Source: Clostridium zeae
GTDB lineage: Bacteria > Bacillota > Clostridia > Clostridiales > Clostridiaceae
DNA: 64,000 nucleotides
Assembly (NCBI RefSeq): GCF_017312485.1
Contig: NZ_BMBA01000006.1
Location: 62,001 to 126,000, forward strand
Direction: 5' to 3'
Below, one piece after another: positions 11,101 through 20,806 of the stretch; position 1 is the first letter of the stretch; every line of letters begins with the position of its first letter. Under the pieces are notes generated by a model. The model had not been told where the DNA came from. It saw only the letters and a list, made by a program, of their open reading frames with translations, and ran no database searches. The position numbers and the translations under genes are program-made.

Positions 11101-11822
11101 CCTGCTGGTATTGATGAAGTAAAACTATCACACCAGTTAACTTGAGTACCATCTACAAGCAAGCTAAGTCCATGCTTAACTCCAGCTTGTGTAGCTGCTG
11201 TTCCTTGATTTTTGATTACTGCACTAAAAGTAACTTCATTATTTGTTGCAGGACTTGCAGGATTCCAAGTTATATCTGTAACAACTAAATCAGGAGTACC
11301 TGTTGTTGTTCCCGCACCATAAACTTCAAATTCAGCTACTTGTCCTCCAGTAGCACCACTATTAGCAGTAATATTTAATCTAACATATCTCTGGCTTGTA
11401 CTAGAAAAATTTATTGTTACCGAATTACCTGTTGCAGGGTCAAAGGTATAAGTTGTTGATGCAACCAGAGTATTATAAGTTGAATTGTCTGAGCTTCCTA
11501 GTACTGATAGGGTTTGAGTTCTCTTCGCCCAAGCACTGTCAGGATTAAGTTTTAATACCACCTTATTTACAGATTGAACTGCTCCAAGGTCAACGGTTAA
11601 AGTACTAGGATATGAACTCCCCTCCCAATAAGTATTAACATTGCCGTCATTAGCATTGGTAGCTACATAGGTTTGAGTATAGTTATTCGCAACTATGGAT
11701 TTGCCAATTGCTAAATTTGCTGCATCTGCAGCATAAGATGTCTTTGAAAGTACTAAACCTTGCGCAAGCACTACAGTGGTTGCTAAAAAGATAGTCGCTA
11801 ACTTTTTAAAGACTCTTTTCAT
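8142..11822 (-). CDS. Secreted multimodular GH87-type alpha-1,3-glucanase (mutanase/mycodextranase)
   Basis: 1226 residues, ATG preceded by GGAGG. A signal peptide ends near residue 31 (SYA). Modules in order: an F5/8-type discoidin domain (about 35-170), a CARDB-like domain (175-295, DLVVTDITWNP), a CBM6/35-like domain (305-430), two more CARDB-like domains (437-545 and 550-655), another carbohydrate-binding module (665-820) and a C-terminal right-handed beta-helix (about 835-1226). The helix carries ADGINF (near 999) and NNGDDGLAMWP (near 1024), Asp-rich segments typical of GH87 catalytic domains. GH87 enzymes hydrolyse alpha-1,3-glucan (mutan, nigeran, fungal wall glucan). The CARDB and discoidin modules fit anchoring to insoluble glucan. 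A different beta-helix hydrolase remains possible, but the discoidin-CBM-helix order favours GH87. Confidence 0.75.
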   Translation of the reverse strand: MKRVFKKLATIFLATTVVLAQGLVLSKTSYAADAANLAIGKSIVANNYTQTYVATNANDGNVNTYWEGSSYPSTLTVDLGAVQSVNKVVLKLNPDSAWAKRTQTLSVLGSSDNSTYNTLVASTTYTFDPATGNSVTINFSSTSQRYVRLNITANSGATGGQVAEFEVYGAGTTTGTPDLVVTDITWNPASPATNNEVTFSAVIKNQGTAATQAGVKHGLSLLVDGTQVNWCDSFTSSIPAGGTATLTANGGPSGKSTWTATSGTHTVRAFIDDVNLIAESNENNNTLDKSITVSSTTPPPSGNKYEGEAATLSGGAKINTDHTGYSGSGFVDGIQTSGSSQASFTVNAASAGYYDVDLRYANAYNGNPMTLSVYVNGSKVRQTSLPALADWNTWGDKIETLSLNAGNNTIAYKYDTTDTGNVNIDYITVNSSTTDKADLVVTGLTFAPTNPTAGQTVTFTATVKNQGAAATTAGLNNVVGFNIGSTKVTGSTTASIPVGGTATVTGTWTSVAGTFTPTANVDDSNVIIESNETNNSYTSTTQLVVTAPTKPDLVVTNISWAPSNPQAGNTVTLTATVKNQGAATTAGVTNVVGFNIGSTKVTGSTTASIATGGTIAVTASYTAVAGSYAVSANADDTNVFAELDETNNSYTSGSQMVVTTPPAPGSRGATVPYTRYESEDGTLGGGAVLRTAPTFDYSLIASEASNQKYVALPTNGSYVEWTVNQGGAGVDMRFTMPDTADGMGLNGSLDCYVNGTKVSTISLTSYYSWQYFTSDQPADAPNGGQAAFRFDETHFKLSTALKAGDKIRIQKTNGDSIEYGVDFLEIEPVPAAIAKPANALSVTDYGATPNDSTDDLAAFNSCVNAAASSGKSVYIPEGKFNLGGMWTINANNITITGAGMWYTNIQFTSPNSASGGISLRVTGTIDFSNVYMNSMLRTRYNQNAIYKAFMDNFGTNSRIHDFWEEHFECGFWVADYAHTPAIPADGLIISNGRVRNNLADGINFCQGTKNSTVQNCSVRNNGDDGLAMWPDSTMGAPMEVNNTFSYNTIENNWRAAAIAIFGGSGHKATNNYIKDCFMGSGIRMNTVFPGYHFENNTGITFSDTTIINSGTSKDCYNGERGAIDLEASNSSIQNVTFTNIDIINAQRDAIQFGYGGGFSNINFNNITIDGTGKDNITTSRFSQPHLGEAIYTYTGNGSATFTNLSLSNIEATNPYLIQSGFNLTVK

Positions 11823-14017
<2,195 letters not shown>

Positions 14018-14044
14018 AAAAGTAGTAAAGCAAGCTAATTTATC

Positions 14045-14085
14045 ACCTATAGGACGTTGACCTTCTTAGTGTCCATCCTATAGGT
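14045..14085 (+). terminator. Hairpin after the GH1 gene
   Basis: ACCTATAGGA (14045-14054) pairs perfectly with TCCTATAGGT (14076-14085), followed by a T-rich stretch. The remaining gap to 14592 is AT-rich; I see no gene in it. Confidence 0.6.
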
Positions 14086-14592
14086 ATACTTTAACTTCTT
14101 TAACTACTTTTTTTGCCCATCTGGCCAAATTAACTATAAAAAATAAAAAATATGTTTATTTGCAATTTTTTTAGAGAAATATATTCCAATAAATCCATAA
14201 TAATGGTACAATGTTTATAGACAGTTGACAAAACAGTCACATATTTGAGATTTTACCTGATTAATATTATACTAATCTAAATGTATATAGTAAAATCGCT
14301 TAAACATCAAATACCGTATCATTATGATACCTTTCTAGATATTTCAATCACAAATCCTATTTTAGCTTTTTAATAAAATATAGGCTGACTAATAGCACTA
14401 CTTAGAATTATATTTTTATCTAAAAATAAATCTATTTTAATCACGGCATTAATTAAAATAGTGTATTCATTCAATGTATGTAATCTTAAGGGGATAGAGG
14501 TGATGTAAAAATTAACTTTTACAACATGCCATTAGAATACACCATAAAATATAAAAACTTACAAGATTAATGTAATTATATAAATAAGGTTT

Positions 14593-14612
14593 TTCAGAAA
14601 ACGTTTTCTGAA
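14593..14612. promoter_or_regulatory. Perfect 20-bp palindromic operator upstream of the GH64 gene
   Basis: TTCAGAAAACGTTTTCTGAA is a perfect palindrome centred on CG, the form bound by LacI/GalR-family repressors and CcpA-like proteins. It lies 24 bp before the GH64 start codon, between promoter and ribosome binding site, where bound protein would block transcription. No LacI-type gene is in the window. Confidence 0.65.
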
Positions 14613-14636
14613 TAATAGAATTTGGAGGTATTATTT

Positions 14637-16397
14637 ATGTTTAAAAAACTTTTAGTAGCATTCTCTATGTTAGCTATGCTTATTTGCCCACTATCTACCG
14701 TTAAAGTCTTAGCAGCTGACTTTACTAATGGTGTAGATGTATCTGGAAGCACAGCAACTATATGGCTTAAATCTTCTGTAAATACTACATGGGCTGATGC
14801 CCATTATACAGTAAACTCAGGAGCTCAACAGAATATAAGAACAACCTACAACAGTTCTTCAGGCAGATATGAGCAGAAGGTTACTGTAGCCCCTGGTGAT
14901 GTCATTAAATATTCATTCACATACAACAATGGCACACCTGCATATGATACTGCATGGTTTACCTACACAGTAGGTTCAAGCAACCCTACTACCGCAGCTG
15001 TGTTTTACCAAGATATAAACTACGGTGGAACTTCTGTATCCTTACAACCAGGTAATTATACCCTAGCACAAATGAATGCAGCTGGAATTCCAGACAATTG
15101 GATGACTTCACTTAAAGTTCCTAGTGGTTGGACAGTTGAAGTATATGATGGTGATAACTTTACTGGAACAAAATGGACTTATACTGCAAGCTCATCTTGG
15201 GTTGGTGATGCTGTTAATGATAAAATGACTTCAGTTAAGATCTATATCGGCTCACCTACAAATCCTACAACCCCACCACTTAAATCTGGTTTCGTTACTT
15301 TGCAAGTAAATAATCAAACAAATGGTAAATACTCAAATGATCAAGTTTACTGGGCTATAGTAGGACAAGACCCAATTACTAAACAATTTGTTCATGTAGA
15401 TTTAAACGGAAACCTTATCCCTATGAAAGTAGCAGACAATGACGCTTCTGGTCATCTAACAAAAACTACTCCTGATGGTACTTTCAATTATTCAAACTAT
15501 TTCTATAAGGCTAGCCAACAAAGTTATGCTTATATTCCAAAGATCATAGGAGCAAGAATGTATATAAGCTACGGCGAACCTCTATATATAAAAGTAAATC
15601 AAGCAGCAGACGGCTTAATAGGTTATGCTGGACCAAACCTAGCAAATACTTCAGATCCTAATACTGGTATAATGTTCGAATGGGCTGAATTTGCATGGAC
15701 TGATTCTGGATTATGGATAAATACAACAAGAGTAGATCAATTCTGCTACCCATACAATATACAATTAGTGGGAAACAGCGGTTATAACAGAACAGGCGGA
15801 GATATCGGTACACGTGCAGACCTAATGGCTGCATACCAAAATGCAGTACCTACTGAATTCAAGTCATTAGTTAAATCAGATAGAATTTATGCACCTGCTT
15901 CTGGCCTTGGTACTTTTACTGCTGATAGAGCTAACGCTCATTATTTTGACAGTTATATCAATGATGTTTACAGCTATTATACAACTCATGAATTAACCTT
16001 TACTTGCGATCGTGGAACTTATAGCGGTCATGTAGTAGGTACAGATTTTGTCTTCAAAAAAGATAATGGAGCATATAATCTTTATATCCACGGAAAACCT
16101 ACTACACAAGAAGTTTTATTAGGCAATGGAATATTTGACGGTGGAAATGATGATGAAAAAGCTATTAAAGCACAAGTTTGTGCAGCCTTTAATAGACATG
16201 TAATGCTTGATCCAGCACATTGGAATAACTCAAGCTACTTCTACCAAGCTGCACCTGCAAACTACTTTGCAAAGTTCTGGCATGATCATTCTTACGAAAA
16301 CAGAGCTTATGGTTTCTGCTATGATGATGTTTTTGACTTCAGCAGCACACTACAGGCTCCAGATCCTAAGTATGCAATAATCAACGTAGGCTGGTAA
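14637..16397 (+). CDS. Secreted GH64 beta-1,3-glucanase with N-terminal binding modules
   Basis: 586 residues from the ATG at 14637. An in-frame TTG at 14622 is rejected because it would place the GGAGG ribosome binding site inside the gene. A signal peptide ends near VLA (about residue 27). Next comes a CBM56-like domain (about 30-115), then a beta/gamma-crystallin-like domain (about 120-205, beginning AVFYQDINYGG), then the catalytic region (about 215-586) with features of the GH64 thaumatin-like fold. GH64 enzymes cut beta-1,3-glucan, often releasing laminaripentaose, and CBM56 binds insoluble beta-1,3-glucan. The exact family rests on recalled similarity. The last 167 bp also occur as a diverged remnant at 18957-19123. 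Confidence 0.78.
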   Translation: MFKKLLVAFSMLAMLICPLSTVKVLAADFTNGVDVSGSTATIWLKSSVNTTWADAHYTVNSGAQQNIRTTYNSSSGRYEQKVTVAPGDVIKYSFTYNNGTPAYDTAWFTYTVGSSNPTTAAVFYQDINYGGTSVSLQPGNYTLAQMNAAGIPDNWMTSLKVPSGWTVEVYDGDNFTGTKWTYTASSSWVGDAVNDKMTSVKIYIGSPTNPTTPPLKSGFVTLQVNNQTNGKYSNDQVYWAIVGQDPITKQFVHVDLNGNLIPMKVADNDASGHLTKTTPDGTFNYSNYFYKASQQSYAYIPKIIGARMYISYGEPLYIKVNQAADGLIGYAGPNLANTSDPNTGIMFEWAEFAWTDSGLWINTTRVDQFCYPYNIQLVGNSGYNRTGGDIGTRADLMAAYQNAVPTEFKSLVKSDRIYAPASGLGTFTADRANAHYFDSYINDVYSYYTTHELTFTCDRGTYSGHVVGTDFVFKKDNGAYNLYIHGKPTTQEVLLGNGIFDGGNDDEKAIKAQVCAAFNRHVMLDPAHWNNSSYFYQAAPANYFAKFWHDHSYENRAYGFCYDDVFDFSSTLQAPDPKYAIINVGW

Positions 16398-16473
16398 GAA
16401 AAAAGCTTCTGAAATCATTGGAATATCAAGATTCAATAGACATAAAAATTTTATATTTTTCAAATAGTAATAA

Positions 16474-16514
16474 AGGATGCCGCATCAGTATTTTTAACTT
16501 CTTATGCGACATCC
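16474..16514. terminator. Shared terminator between convergent GH64 and kinase genes
   Basis: GGATGCCGCAT (16474-16484) pairs with ATGCGACATCC (16504-16514) with one internal mismatch. T-rich sequence follows on both strands, so it can serve both convergent genes. Confidence 0.65.
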
Positions 16515-16539
16515 TCTCTTATTATATTGATTATTATTT

Positions 16540-17685
16540 TTAAAATATTATTGTAAAAGTTGATCCCTCGCCTAATTCGCTATTAACAGAGACTTTCCAT
16601 CCATGTTTTTCGATAATTGTTTTTACAATTGATAAGCCAAGTCCTGCTCCTCCAGTTTTACGAGAACGGGATTTGCTAACCCGATAAAACGGTTCAAAAA
16701 TCTGCTGCAACTCATAAGCAGGGATTCCATTACCTGTATCTGCTATTGTAATCTTTCCTACTTCCCCTTCTCTCTTTGCTTCTATGACAATCTTTCCTCC
16801 ATCTTTATTATACTTTGCCGCATTTTCTATAAGATTGAAGAAAGCTCTATATATTAAAACTTGATTTCCCTTAACAGTTTTAAGCCCACAGGTGAGTTCT
16901 GTCTCAATATTCCGATTCTCTATCACTGGACTAAGTTCACATATAATTGCTTCAAACATACCCTTCAAGTCAATAGGAACAATCTCAAGTTGATCATTCT
17001 CGTCATAAAGTTTCATAAGATCATCTACTACCATTATTAATCGTTTCACATTTCTTTCGATTGTTTCAAAAGTTTCTTCATAATCTGAAGCCGCTGGATT
17101 TTTATCTAAATGAAGTACCTGAATACTAGCATTGATTGTAGAAAGAGGAGTTTTGAGCTCGTGAGCCGCATTAGCAGAGAAACGTTTTTGCTTTACAAAG
17201 GACTCTTCTAGCCGATCAAGCATAGCGTTGAAAGAATTACCTAGTATTCCTACCTCATCCCTTGTGTAAAGGTTTGGAATACGTTTCTGTAAATTATCCT
17301 CGCCGACCATTGAAACGGTTTTGCTAAGTTCATGAATAGGTCTTAAGGACTTTCCTGCTACAATATATACTAGAACCATTCCAAATACAGAAACACCTCC
17401 AAGTATAAGCACATTTACAATGTCAAACTGCTTCTTAGCAGCTGTTAAAACTGCCACCTTGGTAGAAGGTACTGCTATAGCCACGTCACTTGGATGAAAT
17501 TCAATCTCTCCACTTATAGGTGCTTTTTCTACAACTCCATATGGACTCGCTAGTGTTACATTATTTAATTGGGTGTGAGCATTATAAGATGCCCCCAGTG
17601 TCAGGATTATAGAGCAGAGTAATAAGATAGCACCTGCTAGTAGTGTAATTCGAATTCTTAAAGATATCCTACTAAAAACTTTCAT
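16540..17685 (-). CDS. Sensor histidine kinase (HAMP-HisKA-HATPase)
   Basis: 381 residues. The start codon overlaps the stop of the regulator gene (ATGA), with a strong GGAGG site. Membrane segments lie near 12-31 and 88-110, leaving a small extracellular loop of about 55 residues. A HAMP domain follows (110-165). The phosphoacceptor is His175 in HELKTP. The ATPase domain has the N box NLIENAAKYN, DTGNGIP and GGAGLGLSIV. It phosphorylates the regulator encoded just upstream. The small loop and the secreted protein encoded at the head of the cluster suggest an envelope signal (inference). Confidence 0.9.
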   Translation of the reverse strand: MKVFSRISLRIRITLLAGAILLLCSIILTLGASYNAHTQLNNVTLASPYGVVEKAPISGEIEFHPSDVAIAVPSTKVAVLTAAKKQFDIVNVLILGGVSVFGMVLVYIVAGKSLRPIHELSKTVSMVGEDNLQKRIPNLYTRDEVGILGNSFNAMLDRLEESFVKQKRFSANAAHELKTPLSTINASIQVLHLDKNPAASDYEETFETIERNVKRLIMVVDDLMKLYDENDQLEIVPIDLKGMFEAIICELSPVIENRNIETELTCGLKTVKGNQVLIYRAFFNLIENAAKYNKDGGKIVIEAKREGEVGKITIADTGNGIPAYELQQIFEPFYRVSKSRSRKTGGAGLGLSIVKTIIEKHGWKVSVNSELGEGSTFTIIF

Positions 17686-18362
17686 TCCTCTCCCTCCGTA
17701 ATCTTGTATCCTATACCACGGATATTTCGAATAAGATTCTGATCACAATTTACATCTGCCAGTTTCTTCTTTATTGAATGAATATGATACTTTAATGTAT
17801 CAGGATATAAATCTGCCTCGCTGCTCCATACATGATCAATAAGTTGTTTTGTACTAATCACATGTCCTTTCTTTAAGATCATATATTCTAATATGGAGTA
17901 TTCCTTTTTGGTCAAGTTTAGTCTAGTTGATTGGAATGAAACCACCTTTGTGGACATGTTCAAATATAATCCTCCACAAGAAAGTTCATTTTCCTGCTGG
18001 ATATATGCCATACGAGATAAATTTCGTATTCTCGCCTCTAATTCCAAGAAATCAAATGGTTTCGTCAAATAGTCATTTGCTCCCATATCTAGCCCTTTTA
18101 CTTTATCATCAATTGTACTTCTTGCAGATAAAATTAATATTTTTGCTTTCTTATCTTTCTTCCTTATATTCTTCAATACTTCTAAACCCTCAATCTTAGG
18201 TATATTTAAATCAAGTACTATCACATCATATTCATTCATTTCATAGTAATCTAACGCTTCTTCTCCATCATAAGCTGAATCAACAGCATAGCCACACTTT
18301 AATAGTCCTCGTGTCACAATCTTAGATAGCTCTTCTTCATCTTCTATAAGTAATATTTTCAT
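17682..18362 (-). CDS. OmpR/PhoB-type response regulator
   Basis: 226 residues. The receiver domain (1-115) has the acidic pocket Glu7-Asp8, the phosphoacceptor Asp51 in VLDLNIP and Lys100 in LTKPFD. The C-terminal winged helix (about 130-224) ends RNIRGIGYKI, typical of OmpR-type DNA binding. It forms a translationally coupled pair with the kinase gene that follows. A perfect hairpin lies between it and the small secreted-protein gene upstream. Confidence 0.92.
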   Translation of the reverse strand: MKILLIEDEEELSKIVTRGLLKCGYAVDSAYDGEEALDYYEMNEYDVIVLDLNIPKIEGLEVLKNIRKKDKKAKILILSARSTIDDKVKGLDMGANDYLTKPFDFLELEARIRNLSRMAYIQQENELSCGGLYLNMSTKVVSFQSTRLNLTKKEYSILEYMILKKGHVISTKQLIDHVWSSEADLYPDTLKYHIHSIKKKLADVNCDQNLIRNIRGIGYKITEGEE

Positions 18363-18376
18363 TTGCTTCCTTTCTT

Positions 18377-18420
18377 AATACATAAGGTGAATAGCTTACT
18401 AGCTATTCACCTTATGTATT
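18377..18420 (-). terminator. Perfect 20-bp stem between secreted-protein gene and response regulator
   Basis: AATACATAAGGTGAATAGCT (18377-18396) is exactly complementary to 18401-18420 across a TACT loop. No T run follows on either strand, so it may be a processing or stability element, an operator or a partial terminator rather than a standard terminator. It starts 14 bp before the regulator's start codon and would bear on how much of that gene is transcribed or translated. Confidence 0.5.
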
Positions 18421-18425
18421 TCGTA

Positions 18426-18776
18426 TTATTTTGCAGCTGTAGTATGCCCAGAGAATTTTGCAATTTCCTCTGGAGTTAGCTTTCTAACAACTGTAGCTGT
18501 ACCTTTTTCAACATGTGTCAAATCTAAGTTTCCTGGTACAGCCGTTAAGGATACATTTGCTTCTGTTTTAGCATTCTCTCCTCCACTGATATTAATGGTA
18601 GCACCATCAACAACCTTATAAGTACCTGGTTTAGCATCTATTTTAGAAATATCCACATGTGCTGCTGGAGTAAGAGTTACACCATTAGAAGCAGCAAATG
18701 CTGTAACTCCCCCTAGAGATATTACTACTGCAGTAATCAGTCCTACAATAATGTTTTTTAGTTTTGTAAATAACAT
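18426..18776 (-). CDS. Small secreted protein of unknown function, head of the two-component cluster
   Basis: 116 residues from the ATG at 18776, chosen because AAAGGAG lies 9 nt upstream; an in-frame ATG at 18803 has no such site. Residues 1-29 look like a signal peptide ending TAFAA. The mature part of about 87 residues has no cysteines and no recognisable domain. It contains PGTYKVVDGATINISGG and ends with a short TPEEIAKFSGH segment. The gene lies directly upstream of a response regulator and kinase in the same direction, so it may be the sensed or modulating partner of that kinase, or its target. I do not recognise the family. Confidence 0.6.
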   Translation of the reverse strand: MLFTKLKNIIVGLITAVVISLGGVTAFAASNGVTLTPAAHVDISKIDAKPGTYKVVDGATINISGGENAKTEANVSLTAVPGNLDLTHVEKGTATVVRKLTPEEIAKFSGHTTAAK

Positions 18777-18918
18777 AATTATTTTCTCCTTTCTATTGTG
18801 CATTTATTTTATTAGGATTGCAATCTGTAAACTTAGTATATCAACCCAATAGTTGAGAAATAGTTAGTTTTTACACTATTATTAATTTAATTGATGAATT
18901 AAGAAACCCTTAGTAACA

Positions 18919-18962
18919 CTAATCTTCAAAGCTTAGCCAAACTTCCATAATTTGATCAAGCT
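18919..18962 (-). pseudogene. Remnant of an ABC-F gene 3' end
   Basis: Read on the minus strand this gives LDQIMEVWLSFED then a stop, against LDELMEVWLNFEG then a stop at the end of the intact ABC-F gene at 22826. DNA identity is about 34 of 39 bases, in the same frame. The fragment ends at a TCAAGCT sequence shared with the adjoining GH64 remnant. It looks like the last codons of a paralogous ABC-F gene left by a deletion. Confidence 0.6.
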
Positions 18963-19123
18963 ATTTCTATCAAGCTGCTCCTGCAAATTACTTTGCAAGC
19001 TTCTGGCATGATCATTCATACGAAAACAGAGCTTATGGCTTCTGCTACGATGATGTTCTTGACTTCAGCAGCACATTAAAATCTTCAGATCCTAAATATG
19101 CAATAATCAATGTATGCTGGTAA
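18957..19123 (+). pseudogene. 3' remnant of a second GH64 gene
   Basis: These 167 bp align without gaps to 16231-16397, the end of the intact GH64 gene, with about 18 mismatches (near 89% identity). Most differences are at third codon positions, and the frame and stop codon are kept (ending YAIINVCW against YAIINVGW). It therefore derives from a functional paralogue, not from a recent copy that drifted freely. The upstream part of that gene is gone. The opposite strand of this fragment now supplies the last codons and stop of the neighbouring kinase gene. Confidence 0.85.
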
Positions 19124-20008
19124 GCTTACACGAATCTCAAGCATCTTATCTTGCAAAAATGCCTCTACACTCCCACCCATCTGTTCAGCTAGAAGTTTTA
19201 CAATTGCTAGTCCAAGTCCTGTACTTTTACCTCTTGCTTCATCTACACTATAAAATCGATCAAAAAGTTTTTTCGCATCAATTTCTGTAGTATTATTTAT
19301 AAGATTTTTAAAAGATATGCTCACAGTTTTTCCATTGTTTATCTTCACTTGTATATTACTAGCTGAATGTTGAATACAATTTTTAATCAAGTTTCGTATA
19401 ATTCTTATAGTCATTTCTTTATCTGCAAAAATAAACATTGGATGCTTTTCATCAAACTGAACTTCCAAGTTATTCTCTTCAAAAAGATTTATGGACTCCA
19501 CAAGACACTCAGACATCAGGTTTGTAACATTTATCTTCTCCATTTTAAAAATTGGTTCCGTGTTTACAAGATAGCTATATTCAAAGAAGTTTTCAATCAA
19601 TCTCCCCAGTTCATCCGAATGCTTTTGTGCTATTTGAAGCTTCTGCAGCTGCTCTTTTGATAGCGTCTCTCTAGCTATTAGCTGCTGATAACCTTTAATA
19701 GCAGTAAGTGGTGTCCTCAAATCATGTGATATATTAGCAATCATATCCTTAAAATGTTTTTCCTTGCGAATCAATTCAACGCGATGAGTCTCATCAACTT
19801 TAAGGCATCTGTTAATATTAGAAACCAATGTATTTAGCTCTTTATTAATTAGTTCTAGGCTAATACTATGATGTGTATCTTCGTCTAATCTCTTAATCAA
19901 CTGCTGGTTAATATTTTTTAATTGCAGTTGCAAAAATACTATATATAAAACTAATAATAGAACTACTATGCCTAATACTACAACTGCAATTATCAATATT
20001 TTCACCAC
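19085..20008 (-). CDS. Histidine kinase of an antimicrobial-peptide-type exporter cluster
   Basis: About 307 residues. The start may be one of two GTG codons (20008, 20005) or a TTG about 12 bp later, for which AGGTGG would be the binding site. One membrane segment (about 4-26) and no real extracellular domain, as in kinases that sense through a partner transporter. The HisKA box is ISHDLRTPLT (His near 95); the ATPase domain has NLIKNCIQHS and STGLGLAIV but a weak G1 box. It directly follows an ABC permease gene. Its last 12 codons and stop lie on the antisense strand of the GH64 remnant, so the original C-terminus was probably replaced; the core fold seems complete. Confidence 0.82.
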   Translation of the reverse strand: MVKILIIAVVVLGIVVLLLVLYIVFLQLQLKNINQQLIKRLDEDTHHSISLELINKELNTLVSNINRCLKVDETHRVELIRKEKHFKDMIANISHDLRTPLTAIKGYQQLIARETLSKEQLQKLQIAQKHSDELGRLIENFFEYSYLVNTEPIFKMEKINVTNLMSECLVESINLFEENNLEVQFDEKHPMFIFADKEMTIRIIRNLIKNCIQHSASNIQVKINNGKTVSISFKNLINNTTEIDAKKLFDRFYSVDEARGKSTGLGLAIVKLLAEQMGGSVEAFLQDKMLEIRVSLPAYIDYCIFRI

Positions 20009-20806
20009 CTATTTAATTTCTGATTTTCTAAACCCAATATATGCAATAGTAAACATCACGACCATAAACCCAACACTGGCACAAATAGCCTTAAAAAGAA
20101 CACTATATGCTGTACTTGATACAACAAAAGAGTAATTTCCTCCATATGGAGTGCAGGCTAAAATATTATAGAAGATACTAGAATTACTACTTAATCTCAT
20201 AAGCTGCGCAAACATGATCGTAAAACCATAATAGATAGTAACTACTAAAACAGGCTTCTTAATCACAAGTGCTAGTGGTATACATATACTTAGTTGCGAC
20301 AAATATACGATTATCAATGTTACTATAGCAGCAATGAGCTTCCATACGACTACTTCAGAAAGACTTTTACCTGCCTCTACTGTTAGCAAGTTCAAGAAAG
20401 CTACTGCTACTGATCCCATACTAAATTTATAGCCTGTACTGATAGCAATAAGTACAGCAATAATATATGGAAATAAAATAGCTACTAAGGAACAACAAAA
20501 AACAATTATCTTTGCAAACAATACAGCAAGCCTACTATTTCCAGTTGCAATTGCTTCATGTATTATTTTATTATCAAAATCTCCACAAATAAAAATTGCT
20601 GCTATAGTTGCTCCAAGTATACTCATCATATTTACATCAGAGAATAAGAACCCTACTCCGTTCATACTTTTATCAATTTTGCCTTGCTGTATTAAATAGG
20701 CCATCATAACCATGGCAACTGCACTCACTGTTGTTATACCAAATAGAAATTTTATTGCCTTGGATTTACGTATTTTAAATAAATCAGCAATGATCAGATT
20801 ATACAT
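20009..20806 (-). CDS. ABC-2 type permease of a peptide-resistance exporter
   Basis: 265 residues from the ATG at 20806 (MYNLIIADLFKIRKS), which has a GGGGGG binding site and overlaps the ATPase gene by 8 bp. Six hydrophobic segments can be seen, beginning near 20 and ending near 260. The architecture matches BcrB/LanE-type permeases of bacitracin- and lantibiotic-protection exporters. With the ATPase upstream and the kinase downstream it forms one operon. The substrate is not readable from the sequence. Confidence 0.8.
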   Translation of the reverse strand: MYNLIIADLFKIRKSKAIKFLFGITTVSAVAMVMMAYLIQQGKIDKSMNGVGFLFSDVNMMSILGATIAAIFICGDFDNKIIHEAIATGNSRLAVLFAKIIVFCCSLVAILFPYIIAVLIAISTGYKFSMGSVAVAFLNLLTVEAGKSLSEVVVWKLIAAIVTLIIVYLSQLSICIPLALVIKKPVLVVTIYYGFTIMFAQLMRLSSNSSIFYNILACTPYGGNYSFVVSSTAYSVLFKAICASVGFMVVMFTIAYIGFRKSEIK

